Below are positions 27,236 to 37,359 of a DNA stretch of 64,000 bases, piece by piece. Position numbers and translations under genes: made by a program. How positions within the stretch are numbered: position 1 is the first letter of the stretch; the number at the start of each line of letters is the position of its first letter. The notes beneath the pieces are model-generated. The model saw only the letters and a list, made by a program, of their open reading frames with translations, did not search any database and was not told the DNA's origin. The DNA is from Afipia sp. GAS231 (GTDB lineage Bacteria; Pseudomonadota; Alphaproteobacteria; Rhizobiales; Xanthobacteraceae): NCBI RefSeq assembly GCF_900103365.1, contig NZ_LT629703.1:1302001-1366000 (forward strand). Reading direction: 5' to 3'.

Positions 27236-28519
27236 TCATGACTTGACGGCGCCGGCCGGTTCCCCGACCGCTTGTGGCGATTTCGCACGCAGCACCATGC
27301 CTCCGGCGACGCCTACCCCCAGGACATACATCCATCCCTCGTGGAAATCGAACAAATGGGAGTTGAACAGTGACGAGAAGATGTTCTGGAGCACGACCAT
27401 CAGGCCGATCCACGTCACGAGGCCCTCGCCGCGGAACAGCCTAAGATGTAGCAGCCACATTGTGTAGAGGACGATGACTCCAATGGCGCCCCACTGTATC
27501 GCAATAGCCAATGTCTGGTTATGAGGATTACCAATTACTTGACCGCTGGCGAGTTCTACAGTTCCGACTGCAGCCCCTTCGAACAGTCCCCGCGTCGACC
27601 CCGTCCCGTGACCAATCACGGGCGAATTAGCGAAAAACCTGAGCGATTTCTGCCAGAACTCAAGTCTAACTCCCATCGACGTCGGCAAATTTTTTTCCTT
27701 GTAGAGCTGGTAATCACTAACAAACGTATCAGTCGTCCGACGCAACTGGGGCGAGACGAACCAAACCAATCCTGCGACACCAACCATTATGCAGATTATC
27801 ATCGCGCTAGTTCGGCGTTTTAGGTGAAGCAGCGCGAATGTCGTCATCATCATCGGCAGCGTGACAATTGCAGTGCGCGACACAATGACAAATGCCATAT
27901 TAGCGACGAAGCTTACCGAAAGAGCCATCAGTGAAAGTGCTTGCCAGGCTTTTTTTGCACGCAACAGCGTGACAATAGGAAACGCCAGCACAACTGCGCA
28001 CAACGCAAATTCCTGGCTTTGGTCAATGTAGTTCTTGACGAAGATACCGCGTTCAACATCGTCTCGCTTGATTGAAAAGCCGGGATACAGCATCACCAGC
28101 CACGACATCAGCATCATCAGCACGCAGGAAATTAGGAAGGCCGTGAACACCCACATGCCCCGCGCCGAGCGCTCGAAATGATAGACCAGCAGCGGCAGCA
28201 CTAGGAGCTTGGCGAGAGGGCCGATTGCATAGCTGCGCACGCCCCATGGCGCATCCGACCACAACGTTCCAACCACCGCCAGCGTGAACAGCGCAATCGG
28301 CAGCGCGCTGACCGGCCGTCGCAGCGAGACCATGAATGCCCGCCATTCGATCGTCGGCGCCACCGTCAGCACGAAGATCACGCCGAAGATGCCGACCAGC
28401 GAGGTCGACCAGGGCAGCGACAGCGCCAACAACACCGCGACGATGTCGCTCGCCTTCGACCACGACGCAGGATCACGCCACGCCGCCAGACGCGAAGGCA
28501 GAGTTACCGTGACGCTCAC
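27236..28519 (-). CDS. waaL: O-antigen ligase (WaaL-type polymerase/ligase)
   Basis: 427 residues with about 11 helices and the large periplasmic loop of the Wzy_C superfamily. The loop holds [14 protein letters not shown] and the conserved histidine block [14 protein letters not shown]. It joins undecaprenyl-linked O-chain to lipid A-core. The start overlaps the hldE stop by 4 bases (ATGA), so it is translated after hldE. The central third (about 27.5-28.06 kb) is clearly richer in A/T than both flanks, with codons rare elsewhere in the window, which suggests that segment was exchanged from outside. Confidence 0.87.
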   Translation of the reverse strand: MSVTVTLPSRLAAWRDPASWSKASDIVAVLLALSLPWSTSLVGIFGVIFVLTVAPTIEWRAFMVSLRRPVSALPIALFTLAVVGTLWSDAPWGVRSYAIGPLAKLLVLPLLVYHFERSARGMWVFTAFLISCVLMMLMSWLVMLYPGFSIKRDDVERGIFVKNYIDQSQEFALCAVVLAFPIVTLLRAKKAWQALSLMALSVSFVANMAFVIVSRTAIVTLPMMMTTFALLHLKRRTSAMIICIMVGVAGLVWFVSPQLRRTTDTFVSDYQLYKEKNLPTSMGVRLEFWQKSLRFFANSPVIGHGTGSTRGLFEGAAVGTVELASGQVIGNPHNQTLAIAIQWGAIGVIVLYTMWLLHLRLFRGEGLVTWIGLMVVLQNIFSSLFNSHLFDFHEGWMYVLGVGVAGGMVLRAKSPQAVGEPAGAVKS

Positions 28520-29988
28520 GCCTTGCCTCCCCGCGCGCGGTCGACCAGAGACGTGGTGCTGTGGCCCGGCAGGATGTCGATCAGCACGACCTCGCCGCCG
28601 CAGGCCTCGACGATCTCGTGGCCGACGACCTGCTCGCGGGTATAGTCGCCGCCCTTGACCAGCACGCTCGGCTTTATTTTCGTGATCAGCTCGATCGGCG
28701 TGCCCTCTTCGAATATCGCGACGAGATCGACCGCCTCCAGCGCCGCCAGCACTTCGGCGCGGGCACGTTCGTCCTGTACCGGCCGCCCCTCGCCCTTCAA
28801 CCGCTTCACCGAGGCGTCGCTGTTGAGACCGACGATCAGCCGATCGCAGGCGCCGCGCGCAGCCGTCAGCACTTTCACATGGCCGGGATGCAGAATGTCA
28901 AAACAGCCATTGGTGAAGCCGACGCGCAGATCCTGCCGCCGCCACTCCGAAAGATGGACATCGAGATCGCCACCGGCGGCCACGATCTTTTCCTCGGCGG
29001 CGAGCGAGGCATGCGGCAGGATTTTCCGCCGCAGCTCGGCCGGCGTGACGGTGGCGGTGCCTTTCTTGCCGACCGCGACGGCGGCGGCGGCATTCGCCAT
29101 CCGCAGCGCCGTCTCCCAGTCGGCGTTGGCGGCGAGCGTCAGCGCCAGCGCGGCAGCGACGGTGTCGCCGGCACCGGAGACGTCGCGCACCTTGACCGGT
29201 AGCGCCGGCACATGGATCGAAGCCCCGCCGCGAACCACCAGCGTCATGCCGTGTTCGCTCTGCGTCACCAGCATGGCTTCGCAGTCGGCGAGATACATCG
29301 CGTCCTGGGCGGCGTCGGCAATGCTCTTGTCGGAATCGGCGCGGCTGCGGGTAGCTTCCGCGAATTCCTTGCGGTTCGGCGTCAGCACCGTCGCGCCGCG
29401 GTAGATCGCAAAATTGGCGCTCTTGGGATCGACGATCACCCGCTTGCCGAGTTTTTTGGCGGTATCGATGGTGTTGCGGATCACGCGCGCGGTCAGCACG
29501 CCCTTGGCATAATCCGACAGCAGCACGATATCGGCGCGTGCGATCAGCGGCAGGATGGCATCGATCAGCTTCTGCTCGACGCTGGCTGCAGCCGGCAGCG
29601 CCAGTTCCCAGTCGGCGCGCAGCATGTGGGTGGAGAAATGCTCGGAGACGAAGCGTACCTTGCGCGTCGTCGGGCGGGAGGAATCCGCAACCAGCACGGC
29701 CTCGATGCGGCTTTCCTTCGAAAGGTCAGCTTTCAGTTTTGCGCCCGCTTCGTCCTCACCGACCAGGCCGACGAAAATGCAGTGCGCGCCGAGCGAACTG
29801 ATGTTGCGCGCGACATTGCCGGCGCCGCCGATATTTGTCTCGCTGCGCTGGACCGCGATGACCGGCGCCGGCGCCTCCGGCGAAATACGCGACACCTCGC
29901 CATAGACGAATTCGTCGAGCATGAGGTCGCCGATGCAGAGCACGGTGCGGCCTGATATCGCTTGGCTGAGGGCGTCAAAATCGAACAT
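28516..29988 (-). CDS. hldE: Bifunctional heptose 7-phosphate kinase / heptose 1-phosphate adenylyltransferase
   Basis: 490 residues. The N-terminal ribokinase domain has [29 protein letters not shown]-like [12 protein letters not shown] and [15 protein letters not shown]. The C-terminal cytidylyltransferase domain has [18 protein letters not shown] and [16 protein letters not shown]. It carries out two steps of ADP-heptose synthesis for the LPS inner core. It is 18 bases downstream of hldD and overlaps waaL, so hldD-hldE-waaL is one operon. Confidence 0.95.
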   Translation of the reverse strand: MFDFDALSQAISGRTVLCIGDLMLDEFVYGEVSRISPEAPAPVIAVQRSETNIGGAGNVARNISSLGAHCIFVGLVGEDEAGAKLKADLSKESRIEAVLVADSSRPTTRKVRFVSEHFSTHMLRADWELALPAAASVEQKLIDAILPLIARADIVLLSDYAKGVLTARVIRNTIDTAKKLGKRVIVDPKSANFAIYRGATVLTPNRKEFAEATRSRADSDKSIADAAQDAMYLADCEAMLVTQSEHGMTLVVRGGASIHVPALPVKVRDVSGAGDTVAAALALTLAANADWETALRMANAAAAVAVGKKGTATVTPAELRRKILPHASLAAEEKIVAAGGDLDVHLSEWRRQDLRVGFTNGCFDILHPGHVKVLTAARGACDRLIVGLNSDASVKRLKGEGRPVQDERARAEVLAALEAVDLVAIFEEGTPIELITKIKPSVLVKGGDYTREQVVGHEIVEACGGEVVLIDILPGHSTTSLVDRARGGKA

Positions 29989-30006
29989 CTTGTTACCTGT
30001 GGCCCG

Positions 30007-30984
30007 TCAGCGAAAGCGATCGGAACAGTTGAGAAAGCCCTTCACGTAGGAATCAACCGCGTCTTCGAGCGCGGTGAAGCCGCCATTATAGCCGGCATGC
30101 TGCAACCGATCGACCTCGCTCTGGGTGAAGTATTGGTAAGCGTTACGGATCTGTTCGGGCATGTCGATATACTGGATGTTCGGTTTCGTGCCGAGCGCGG
30201 CGTAGGCCGACAGCATCAGGTCGCGAAAGCTGCGCGCGGTGCCGGTGCCGACGTTGAACAGCCCGCTCACCGAAGATGTCGCCAACAGCCACATCATGAC
30301 GCGCACGACGTCGTCGACATAGATGAAATCGCGGCGCTGGTCGCCGTCGGCGATGCCTTCGCGGTGCGACTTGAACAGTTGCACCGGGCGACCGGCCTTG
30401 ACGTCGTCGAAACGCCGCGCCAGCACGCTCATCATCGTGCCTTTATGGTATTCGTTCGGCCCGAACACGTTGAAGAACTTCAACCCGGCCCATTGCGGCG
30501 GCAGCCGCTCGCCGCGCGCGGCGCGCTCGGCGACCGCCATGTCGAACAGATGCTTGCTCCAGCCGTACAGGTTCATCGGCCGCAGCTTCTTCAGCGCATC
30601 GATCGACCCGTCGTCGCCAAACCCCTGATCGCCATCGCCGTAGGTTGCCGCCGAGGAGGCGTAGATCAGCGGCACGGCATTCGTCGTGCACCAGTCCAAG
30701 AGCCGCAGCGACAGCCGGAAATTGGTTTCGATGACGAGGTCGCCGTCAGTCGCGGTGGTTTCGGAAATGGCGCCAAGATGGATGATGGCGTCGAGCCGGC
30801 GGCCCATCAGCCAATCCATCAGCTCGGCGGGCGGCACGAAATCGGCGAGCTGGCGCTTGGCCAGATTGCGCCACTTGCCGTCATGGCCGAGCACGTCGCA
30901 CACCGCCACGTCCCGGCCGGCGTCGTTCAACGCAGCCACGACGTTCGATCCGATAAAACCGGCACCCCCGGTTACCAGTAACAT
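30007..30984 (-). CDS. hldD: ADP-glycero-manno-heptose 6-epimerase
   Basis: 325 residues. LLVTGGAGFIGSNVVAALND (NAD site), VCDVLGHDGKWRNL, the SSAATYGDGDQGF block, YGWSKHLFD (Tyr-x3-Lys), FFNVFGPNEYHKG and DFIYVDDVVRVMMW are the typical HldD motifs. It converts ADP-D-glycero- to ADP-L-glycero-D-manno-heptose, the substrate of WaaF. I chose the ATG for MLLVTGG because AGGGGA lies 5 bases upstream; MAGDSMLLV five codons earlier is less well placed. It is divergent from waaF. Confidence 0.93.
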   Translation of the reverse strand: MLLVTGGAGFIGSNVVAALNDAGRDVAVCDVLGHDGKWRNLAKRQLADFVPPAELMDWLMGRRLDAIIHLGAISETTATDGDLVIETNFRLSLRLLDWCTTNAVPLIYASSAATYGDGDQGFGDDGSIDALKKLRPMNLYGWSKHLFDMAVAERAARGERLPPQWAGLKFFNVFGPNEYHKGTMMSVLARRFDDVKAGRPVQLFKSHREGIADGDQRRDFIYVDDVVRVMMWLLATSSVSGLFNVGTGTARSFRDLMLSAYAALGTKPNIQYIDMPEQIRNAYQYFTQSEVDRLQHAGYNGGFTALEDAVDSYVKGFLNCSDRFR

Positions 30985-31146
30985 GCTGTCCCCTGCCATA
31001 TTATGCGGCGCCAGCTTTGCCTCACTCCCGTCCGGCAGGCAACTTGGGCGACGAGATGTGGTGAAGACGCCGGGCATCACTTTACCTGCCGGTGCAGAGC
31101 GGTTACCGACGGAGCCGGAATCAGCCGGGTAGCAGACTTCTAAGGT

Positions 31147-32214
31147 ATGAATATAGATTCATCAATTGGGATCGAGATCGAGGATGCCGCCGACACCCGG
31201 CCGATCCTGATCATCCCCTATATGTGGATCGGCGACTTTGTCCGCGGCCATACGGTGGTGCGTGTCCTCAAACAGCGCTGGCCGAACCGGCCGGTCGACC
31301 TGCTGGTGACCTCGCTCTGCGCCCCCCTGGTCGACTACATGCCGGGCGTCCGCTCAGGCATCGTCTGGGACCTGCCGCGCGGCCGACTTGCGGTAGCCAA
31401 GCAGACCGGTCTGGCGGCTCAATTGCGTGCCAAGGGCTATGGAACTGCGCTGGTCCTCCCCCGAACCTGGAAGGCAGCCATCGCGCCGGCGCTGGCCCGG
31501 ATCCCTGAACGGGTGGGGTTCTTCGGCGAAGCCCGGTTCGGGCTGATCAACCGGATGCGCTGGGACGAAAAATCGAAGCGCCTGCCCCGCTTTATCGACA
31601 AGAACGCCGCTTTGGCGCTGCCTGCCGGCGCCAAACTGCCGCCGGAATGGCCGGTGCCGCAACTTCGGGTCCCGCCCGAGGAAGCCGCGCGCTGGCGGCA
31701 GGCCAACGGGCTCGGCACCGGACCCGCTGTGGCGCTGGGCCCCGGTTCCGTCGGCGAGTCGAAACGCTGGACCTATTACCCGGAAGCCGCGCGGCTATTG
31801 GCCGAACGGGGGTTTGACGTCTGGGTGGTCGGCGGGCCCGGCGAAAAGGCGCTGGCGCAGGAAATCGTCGTCGCCGGCGGCGGCAAGGTCCGCGACCTCA
31901 CCGGCAACGATCTGCGCAACGGCGTTCTGGCGATGGCGGCCGCCAGCGTCGCCATTTCCAACGACTCGGGCCTGATGCATATCGCAGCCGCCATCGGTAC
32001 GCCGACGATGGGCATTTTCGGCCCGACCAGTCCCTATCTCTGGGCGCCGCTGAACGGGCTCGCGGCGACGGTTCTGACCACCACGAAACTTTCCTGCCAG
32101 CCCTGCCAGCGCACGGTCTGCACCATGAACGACCATCGCTGCATGCGCGACATTTCCGCCACCGATGTGGCTGACATCGCGCAGCGCGTGCTGCACGAGG
32201 CGGCGCCGCGATGA
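31147..32214 (+). CDS. waaF: LPS heptosyltransferase II
   Basis: 355 residues of the GT9 family. It has [20 protein letters not shown] near the start, [82 protein letters not shown] and a Cys-rich tail (CQPCQRTVC). It adds heptose to the inner core from ADP-heptose. The stop overlaps the gmhB start by 4 bases. It is divergent from hldD across about 160 bases, so one control region serves both halves of the heptose module. Confidence 0.92.
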   Translation: MNIDSSIGIEIEDAADTRPILIIPYMWIGDFVRGHTVVRVLKQRWPNRPVDLLVTSLCAPLVDYMPGVRSGIVWDLPRGRLAVAKQTGLAAQLRAKGYGTALVLPRTWKAAIAPALARIPERVGFFGEARFGLINRMRWDEKSKRLPRFIDKNAALALPAGAKLPPEWPVPQLRVPPEEAARWRQANGLGTGPAVALGPGSVGESKRWTYYPEAARLLAERGFDVWVVGGPGEKALAQEIVVAGGGKVRDLTGNDLRNGVLAMAAASVAISNDSGLMHIAAAIGTPTMGIFGPTSPYLWAPLNGLAATVLTTTKLSCQPCQRTVCTMNDHRCMRDISATDVADIAQRVLHEAAPR

Positions 32215-32732
32215 GTGGGATCCTCAAGCCTGCGGCGTTTCTCGACCGCGACGGCGTCGTCAACCACGACGACGGCTATATGGGCACAAGCGAACGGATT
32301 CGCTGGATGCCGAATGCGGCCAAGGCGATCCGCCGGCTCAACGAGGCCGGCTATTTCGTGTTCTTCTTCACCAATCAATCCGGCGTCGCGCGCGGCTACT
32401 TCAGCGAAGACGAACTCAACACGCTGCATGACTGGATGCGCGCCGAACTCGCCGCCCAGGGCGCCATCATCGACGACATCAGGTATTGCCCGCACCATCC
32501 CGCCGGCACCGTCGCCGGCTATCTCGAAGATCATCACTGGCGAAAACCCTCGCCCGGCATGATCCACGATCTGATGGCGCACTGGCCGGTACGGCACGCC
32601 GGCAGCTTCGTCATCGGCGACCGCGACACCGATATCGAGGCCGCGCAAGCCGCGGGCCTGCCGGGATTTTTGTTTGCCGGCGGCGACCTCGATGCGTTCG
32701 TCGCCGACGTGATGGCGAAGACCAGGGGTTGA
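32211..32732 (+). CDS. gmhB: Heptose-1,7-bisphosphate 7-phosphatase
   Basis: 173 residues of the HAD histidinol-phosphatase-like class. [16 protein letters not shown] carries the nucleophile Dx[14 protein letters not shown] is motif [12 protein letters not shown] includes the zinc-loop Cys/His, KPSPGMI contributes the lysine, and [17 protein letters not shown] is motif IV. It removes the 7-phosphate... more exactly, it acts between the two HldE reactions on the bisphosphate intermediate. Translation is coupled to waaF by a 4-base overlap. Confidence 0.92.
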   Translation: MSGILKPAAFLDRDGVVNHDDGYMGTSERIRWMPNAAKAIRRLNEAGYFVFFFTNQSGVARGYFSEDELNTLHDWMRAELAAQGAIIDDIRYCPHHPAGTVAGYLEDHHWRKPSPGMIHDLMAHWPVRHAGSFVIGDRDTDIEAAQAAGLPGFLFAGGDLDAFVADVMAKTRG

Positions 32733-32810
32733 TCTCAAGGCGAGCACCAGACCACGATGGCCGGACCGGGCATGTCCGCTGGTGGGACCCATACCTGACA
32801 TTTTCGCAGA

Positions 32811-33101
32811 CTATAACCTTACTATCTGGACGGGCCGATTTTGCTCGTCCGTCCAGATACCAGCAAATTCCAAAACCTCTTCCACCGTCTCGTTCGAGTG
32901 CGAGGTGGTGGCAACAAAGCGCTCGCGATCCGAACCATCGCCGACCACCAGTTCGTCGATGATGTCCTCTATGCGAGCGGCGCCCTCTCCGACGACTGCT
33001 ATAAGAGCAACTTTATCACGAAGGCACTTCTCGACGAATTCATCCAATAAGGATTCGTTCGATAGCGGCAGGTGGAGAATGACCCTTGGCGCATAGCTCA
33101 T
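32811..33101 (-). CDS. Small conserved-looking protein of unknown function
   Basis: 96 residues, MSYAPRVILHLPLSNESLLD... It has regular alternating hydrophobic strands and an acidic helix, including LIAVVGEGAARIEDIIDELV and FVATTSHSNETVEEVLEFA. It has no signal peptide or membrane helix. I recognise no family. It lies between gmhB and the LpcC-like gene, and its base composition is somewhat lower in GC than its neighbours. The start codon choice is the only one long enough to give the first strand. Confidence 0.6.
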   Translation of the reverse strand: MSYAPRVILHLPLSNESLLDEFVEKCLRDKVALIAVVGEGAARIEDIIDELVVGDGSDRERFVATTSHSNETVEEVLEFAGIWTDEQNRPVQIVRL

Positions 33102-33129
33102 GATTGCTGCTCATGCTCTCCGTCTTCAA

Positions 33130-33170
33130 ACGCGAACCGGCGTCCAGTCGCTCGAAACGCTATAGCGTTT
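33130..33170. repeat. Dispersed repeat overlapping a stop codon
   Basis: acgcgaaccggcgtccagtc to gaaacgctatagcgttttg is a short member of the GACGCGTTTT/AACGCTATAG family. The stop of the LpcC-like gene (TAG, 33162-33160) and its last residues Lys-Thr-Leu are encoded by the repeat end. Confidence 0.75.
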
Positions 33171-34203
33171 TGTAAACCGCTGCGATTTTGTTGGCCTCGG
33201 CATCAAGGCTGAATTTTTCAAGCACGCGCGCACGCGCTCGCTCACCCATCGCTTTCGCCACGGCCGGATCGCGCATCAACGGCTCCAGCACTGCTGCCAG
33301 CGCGTCGGCATCGCCAGGCGGGATCAGCACGCCGGTGACGCCGTCCTCGACCACGAATTCGGCGGCGCCCGCGCGCGCCGCCACCAGCGCCGCACCTGAC
33401 GCCATCGCCTCGATCAAGGTCAGGCCAAAGCCCTCATTGCGCGAGGTGAAGGCGTAGATCGTCAGCCGCTGGTACCAGCGTTGCACTTCCTCATTCGCCA
33501 ATTCGCCTGTCATAACGATGCGTGATTGAAGGCCGGCGGCTTCGATCTGCTGCTTCAAGCCGCTGGCAAAGCCCTGCTGTTCCGGCACGATGGCGCCGAC
33601 GATGACCGCCGTAAAATCGGGATAGCGCGGCAACAGCCGGCACATCGCTTCGACGAACACGTCGGTGCCCTTTTGCGCGCGCACCCGGCCGAAGCAACCG
33701 ATCGCATAACGGCCGGGCAGTTTGGCTTCGGCAAACGCCGCCGCGCGGTCGGCGGGCGGCGCGTAGAGATCGGTGTCGACGCCATGCATCACCACGGTGG
33801 CCGCGCGCTTGAGATAGGACGCCGACAGGTCCGAGGTCGCGATCACGGCATCCATCTGCCGGATCAGCCAGCGCGTCAGCCGCTGGTGATGGCGCTGCGC
33901 CGCCGAGGTGAACACCAGCTTCAGCGGCCAGCCGAGCGCGCGCAGCAACAGCCCTGCGATCATCTCGTCGTTGCGCCGCGCATGCCAGATCAATGGCGTG
34001 CGGCGACGCCAAAGCCTCAAGAGATCGCCAAAACCCATCCGCGCGATGCCGTCGGGGGCATGCGGACCGAGCCAGGCGGCGCGATACATCTCGGCAAGCT
34101 TCGGCGCCACCATCCGGTTGGTCGCCGTCACGCCGGAATAGCGCCTGTGCAGATTCGGCACGATCAGCTGCAAATCAGGTGTGAAAACGTTCTCGATCGG
34201 CAC
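33160..34203 (-). CDS. GT-B glycosyltransferase, LpcC-like LPS core mannosyltransferase
   Basis: 347 residues. The N-terminus (VPNLHRRYSGVTATNRMVAP), IWHARRNDEMIAGLLLR, LVFTSAAQRHHQRLTRWLIR, MDAVIATSDLSASYLKRAAT and VVMHGVDTDLYAP follow the pattern of Rhizobium LpcC, the mannosyltransferase that acts on the Kdo-lipid A core. The C-terminal half has the GT4 signature RNEGFGLTLIEAMASGAALV. The sequence supports the family well and the sugar less well. It faces away from galE. Its 3' end is formed by a dispersed repeat. Confidence 0.8.
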   Translation of the reverse strand: MPIENVFTPDLQLIVPNLHRRYSGVTATNRMVAPKLAEMYRAAWLGPHAPDGIARMGFGDLLRLWRRRTPLIWHARRNDEMIAGLLLRALGWPLKLVFTSAAQRHHQRLTRWLIRQMDAVIATSDLSASYLKRAATVVMHGVDTDLYAPPADRAAAFAEAKLPGRYAIGCFGRVRAQKGTDVFVEAMCRLLPRYPDFTAVIVGAIVPEQQGFASGLKQQIEAAGLQSRIVMTGELANEEVQRWYQRLTIYAFTSRNEGFGLTLIEAMASGAALVAARAGAAEFVVEDGVTGVLIPPGDADALAAVLEPLMRDPAVAKAMGERARARVLEKFSLDAEANKIAAVYKTL

Positions 34204-34384
34204 GTCCGGCTCCGTTTCGAGCAGTTCCTATACGCAACATTAAGCATGGTGGCCAGTTCAGCGGCGCCGAAAGGTACTCTTCACCGTACCGGCGATAGCA
34301 TCGCCCCTTAACTTAAGCGCGCATGATCTCTTTCGCCAAACCGCTCACACTTTGGCGGATCACGCGCCGGCAGAGGGTGTGCCC

Positions 34385-35398
34385 ATGACCGTGCTTGTCA
34401 CCGGTGGCGCCGGCTATATCGGCAGTCATATGGTTCACGCGCTGGCGGAAGCCGGCGAAAGCGTCGTCGTGATCGACAACCTGTCCACCGGATTTTCCAA
34501 CTTCCTGCCCGAAGGCGTGCCGTTGTTCATCGGCGATGCCGGCGACGAGAATCTGGTCGAGGGTGTGATCGCCCAGCATGGCGTCGAGAGCATCATCCAT
34601 CTCGCCGGCTCCGTGGTGGTGCCGGATTCGATGCGCGATCCGCTCGGCTATTACCGCAACAACACCATGACGACCCGCAGCCTGCTCAACGCCGCGGTGA
34701 AGGGCGGCGTCAAGCGCTTCATCTTCTCGTCGACGGCGGCCGTCTACGGCAATCCGGACCAGATGCCGGTGCCCGAACACGCCGCGACGCGACCGATGTC
34801 GCCGTACGGTTCGTCGAAACTGATGACCGAAATCATGCTACACGACGTCGCCGCCGCCCACGACATGAGCTACGTCGTGCTGCGCTATTTCAACGTCGCC
34901 GGCGCCGACCCGTCAGGCCGCACCGGCCTTGCCACCATCGGCGCAACGCATCTGCTGAAGATGGCGGTCGAGGCAGCCACCGGCCAGCGCGCCAAGATCG
35001 ACGTCTTCGGCACCGATTATCCGACACCGGACGGCAGCGCCATCCGCGACTTCATCCATGTCAGCGACCTCGCCCAGGCCCATCGCGCCGCCTTGTCCTA
35101 CCTGCGTGACGGCGGCAGCTCGGTGACGCTGAACTGCGGCTACGGCCGCGGCTATTCGGTGCTGGAAACCATCGAGGCGGTGCGCCGCGTCGCGAACCGA
35201 AATTTCGCGGTCCAATATGCGCCGCGCCGGCCCGGCGACATCATGACCATGGTGGCCGACACCAGCCGCATCCGCTCCACGCTGGACTGGACGCCGCAAT
35301 ACGACGATCTCGAAACCATCGCCGCCCACGCGCTGAGCTGGGAAGAGAAGCTGTTCCGCGACCGCGGCGGCCCCGCGCAGCAAGCGGAATCGGCGTAA
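34385..35398 (+). CDS. galE: UDP-glucose 4-epimerase
   Basis: 337 residues of extended SDR fold. VLVTGGAGYIGSHMVHALAE, VIDNLSTGFSNFLPEG, IIHLAGSVVVPDSM, SSTAAVYGNPDQMPV, YGSSKLMTE (Tyr-x3-Lys), RYFNVAGADPSGRTG, and RDFIHVSDLAQAH followed by RRPGDI are standard GalE/ExoB blocks. It interconverts UDP-glucose and UDP-galactose for core and exopolysaccharide. It starts at the ATG for MTVLVTGG; the 11-codon upstream extension is not conserved-looking. Confidence 0.92.
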   Translation: MTVLVTGGAGYIGSHMVHALAEAGESVVVIDNLSTGFSNFLPEGVPLFIGDAGDENLVEGVIAQHGVESIIHLAGSVVVPDSMRDPLGYYRNNTMTTRSLLNAAVKGGVKRFIFSSTAAVYGNPDQMPVPEHAATRPMSPYGSSKLMTEIMLHDVAAAHDMSYVVLRYFNVAGADPSGRTGLATIGATHLLKMAVEAATGQRAKIDVFGTDYPTPDGSAIRDFIHVSDLAQAHRAALSYLRDGGSSVTLNCGYGRGYSVLETIEAVRRVANRNFAVQYAPRRPGDIMTMVADTSRIRSTLDWTPQYDDLETIAAHALSWEEKLFRDRGGPAQQAESA

Positions 35399-35466
35399 AA
35401 TCAACCGCTTATTTGGCTTGAAAATCTCGGCTTTAGCAGGCAAGGAGTCATCAAAGCAGCCCTGAC

Positions 35467-37326
35467 ATGCGGGTAACTGACGCCCGTATCGTCGATGGAA
35501 CGCGGATGACCGAGTCTCCTAGAAAAATTACCAGAAAAGTCACCGACGACCCCTATGGCGCGGCCATTCTGGTCCGCCGCCTGGTGGCCGAACAAGGCCT
35601 CGCTTACTGGCGGCGCTATTTGCTGGCCTTCACACTGATGGGGGTCGCGGCGGCCGCCACCGCCGCTTCTACCTATGTGCTGGGCCAGGTGATCAACCAG
35701 GCCTATGTCGACAAGAACGTCACCGGCATCGCCATCCTGTCCGGCGTCACCGTGCTGTTGCTGTTCATCAAGGGGATCGCGACTTACGGCCAGACCGTCA
35801 TCCTGTCGAAGATCAGCAACGCCATCCTCGCCAACAACCAGCGGCGGCTATTCGCCAAGCTGATGAGCGAAAGCATCGCCTTCTTTTCCGACCGGCATTC
35901 GTCCGAATTCCTGACCCGGCTGACCTCGGGCGCCAAGTCCATCACCGATGTGCTGAACCTGCTGATCAACGCGATCGGACGCGACCTGCTGACCCTGATC
36001 GCTCTGGTCAGCGTGATGGTGGCGCAGGATCCGTGGTTGTCGCTGATCGGCCTCCTGGTGGTGCCACCGGCGATGCTGTTCCTGCGCAAGATGATCAAGC
36101 GCATCAAGGGCCTTGCCTACAGCCAGTTCACCGGCACCGCCGACATTCTGGAGACGATGCAGGAATCGCTGCAGGGCATCCGCACCGTCAAGGCGTTCAC
36201 GCTGGAAGACGCGATGCAGAAGCGCATCGACGACGACATCACCGCCGTCGAACGCAACGCCAACAAGATGGCACGGGTCTCCAACCGCGCCAACCCGCTG
36301 ATGGAAACGCTTGGCGGTTTCGCCGTCGCCGGCTGTCTCTTGTATGGCGGCTACAGCGTGGTGGCGCTCGGCGCCACGCCGGGCCAGTTCTTTTCGTTCA
36401 TGACCGCCTTCCTGCTGGCGACCGAGCCAGCCAAGCGGCTGGCGCGGCTCAACATCGACCTAAACAGTCAGCTGGTCGGCGCGCGGATGCTGCTCGAAGT
36501 CGTCGACAGTCCGGCCAGCGAGCCCGCCGACGACGACAAGCCGGCGCTGAAACTGACCGACGCGCGGATCGAACTCCGCGACGTCAGCTTCGCCTATCGG
36601 CCAGGCGAGCCCGTGCTGAATCGCATGAATTTCGTGGCCGAGCCCGGCAAGGTCACCGCGCTGGTTGGCCCCTCCGGCGGCGGCAAGTCGACGGTGTTGG
36701 CGCTGCTGCTGCGCTTCCACGAGGTGACACAGGGCGACATCCTGATCGACGGGCAGTCGATCGGATCGGTCTCGCGCAAATCGCTGCGCCGGCAGACCGC
36801 CTATGTCGGCCAGGACGTCTATCTGTTCCGCGACACCATCGGCGCCAACATTGCGTTTGGAAAAGACAACGCCACCCAGGACGAGATTGTCGCCGCGGCC
36901 AAGGCCGCCTGCGCGCACGACTTCATCATGGGCTTCCCGCTTGGCTATGACACCCCGGTCGGCGAGCACGGCGCCCAGCTTTCCGGCGGCCAGCGCCAGC
37001 GCATCGCGGTGGCGCGGGCGCTGATCAAGAACGCGCCGGTGATCCTGCTCGACGAGGCAACCGCGGCGCTGGATTCGGAATCCGAAAAAGCCGTGCAGGA
37101 GGCGATCGAGCATCTCTGCCGGAACCGCACCACCATCGTCATCGCCCACCGCCTGCACACCATCATGCACGCCGACGCGATCCTGGTGGTCGAGGGCGGC
37201 GAGATCGTCGAGCGCGGGCGGCATGACGACCTGCTGCGCCGCGGCGGCCGCTATGCTTCGTTCTTCCGTCTGCAACACCTCGATGCCGGCCCGTCGACAC
37301 TGGCGCCGGTGAGCGCAACCGCCTAG
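35467..37326 (+). CDS. MsbA-like ABC exporter (fused membrane and ATPase domains)
   Basis: 619 residues. Six membrane helices (about residues 45-350) with the coupling segment QESLQGIRTVKAFTLED, then a nucleotide-binding domain with Walker A GPSGGGKST, signature LSGGQRQRIAVARAL, Walker B VILLDEATAALD and the H-loop IAHRL. It is a half-transporter of the lipid A/multidrug type that works as a homodimer. The position at the end of the LPS region supports lipid A-core export but does not prove it. MTESPRK, 13 codons downstream, is an alternative start. Confidence 0.87.
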   Translation: MRVTDARIVDGTRMTESPRKITRKVTDDPYGAAILVRRLVAEQGLAYWRRYLLAFTLMGVAAAATAASTYVLGQVINQAYVDKNVTGIAILSGVTVLLLFIKGIATYGQTVILSKISNAILANNQRRLFAKLMSESIAFFSDRHSSEFLTRLTSGAKSITDVLNLLINAIGRDLLTLIALVSVMVAQDPWLSLIGLLVVPPAMLFLRKMIKRIKGLAYSQFTGTADILETMQESLQGIRTVKAFTLEDAMQKRIDDDITAVERNANKMARVSNRANPLMETLGGFAVAGCLLYGGYSVVALGATPGQFFSFMTAFLLATEPAKRLARLNIDLNSQLVGARMLLEVVDSPASEPADDDKPALKLTDARIELRDVSFAYRPGEPVLNRMNFVAEPGKVTALVGPSGGGKSTVLALLLRFHEVTQGDILIDGQSIGSVSRKSLRRQTAYVGQDVYLFRDTIGANIAFGKDNATQDEIVAAAKAACAHDFIMGFPLGYDTPVGEHGAQLSGGQRQRIAVARALIKNAPVILLDEATAALDSESEKAVQEAIEHLCRNRTTIVIAHRLHTIMHADAILVVEGGEIVERGRHDDLLRRGGRYASFFRLQHLDAGPSTLAPVSATA

Positions 37327-37359
37327 ACTGTTTTTCTCCCTCGAAAACGAGACCGCTTC

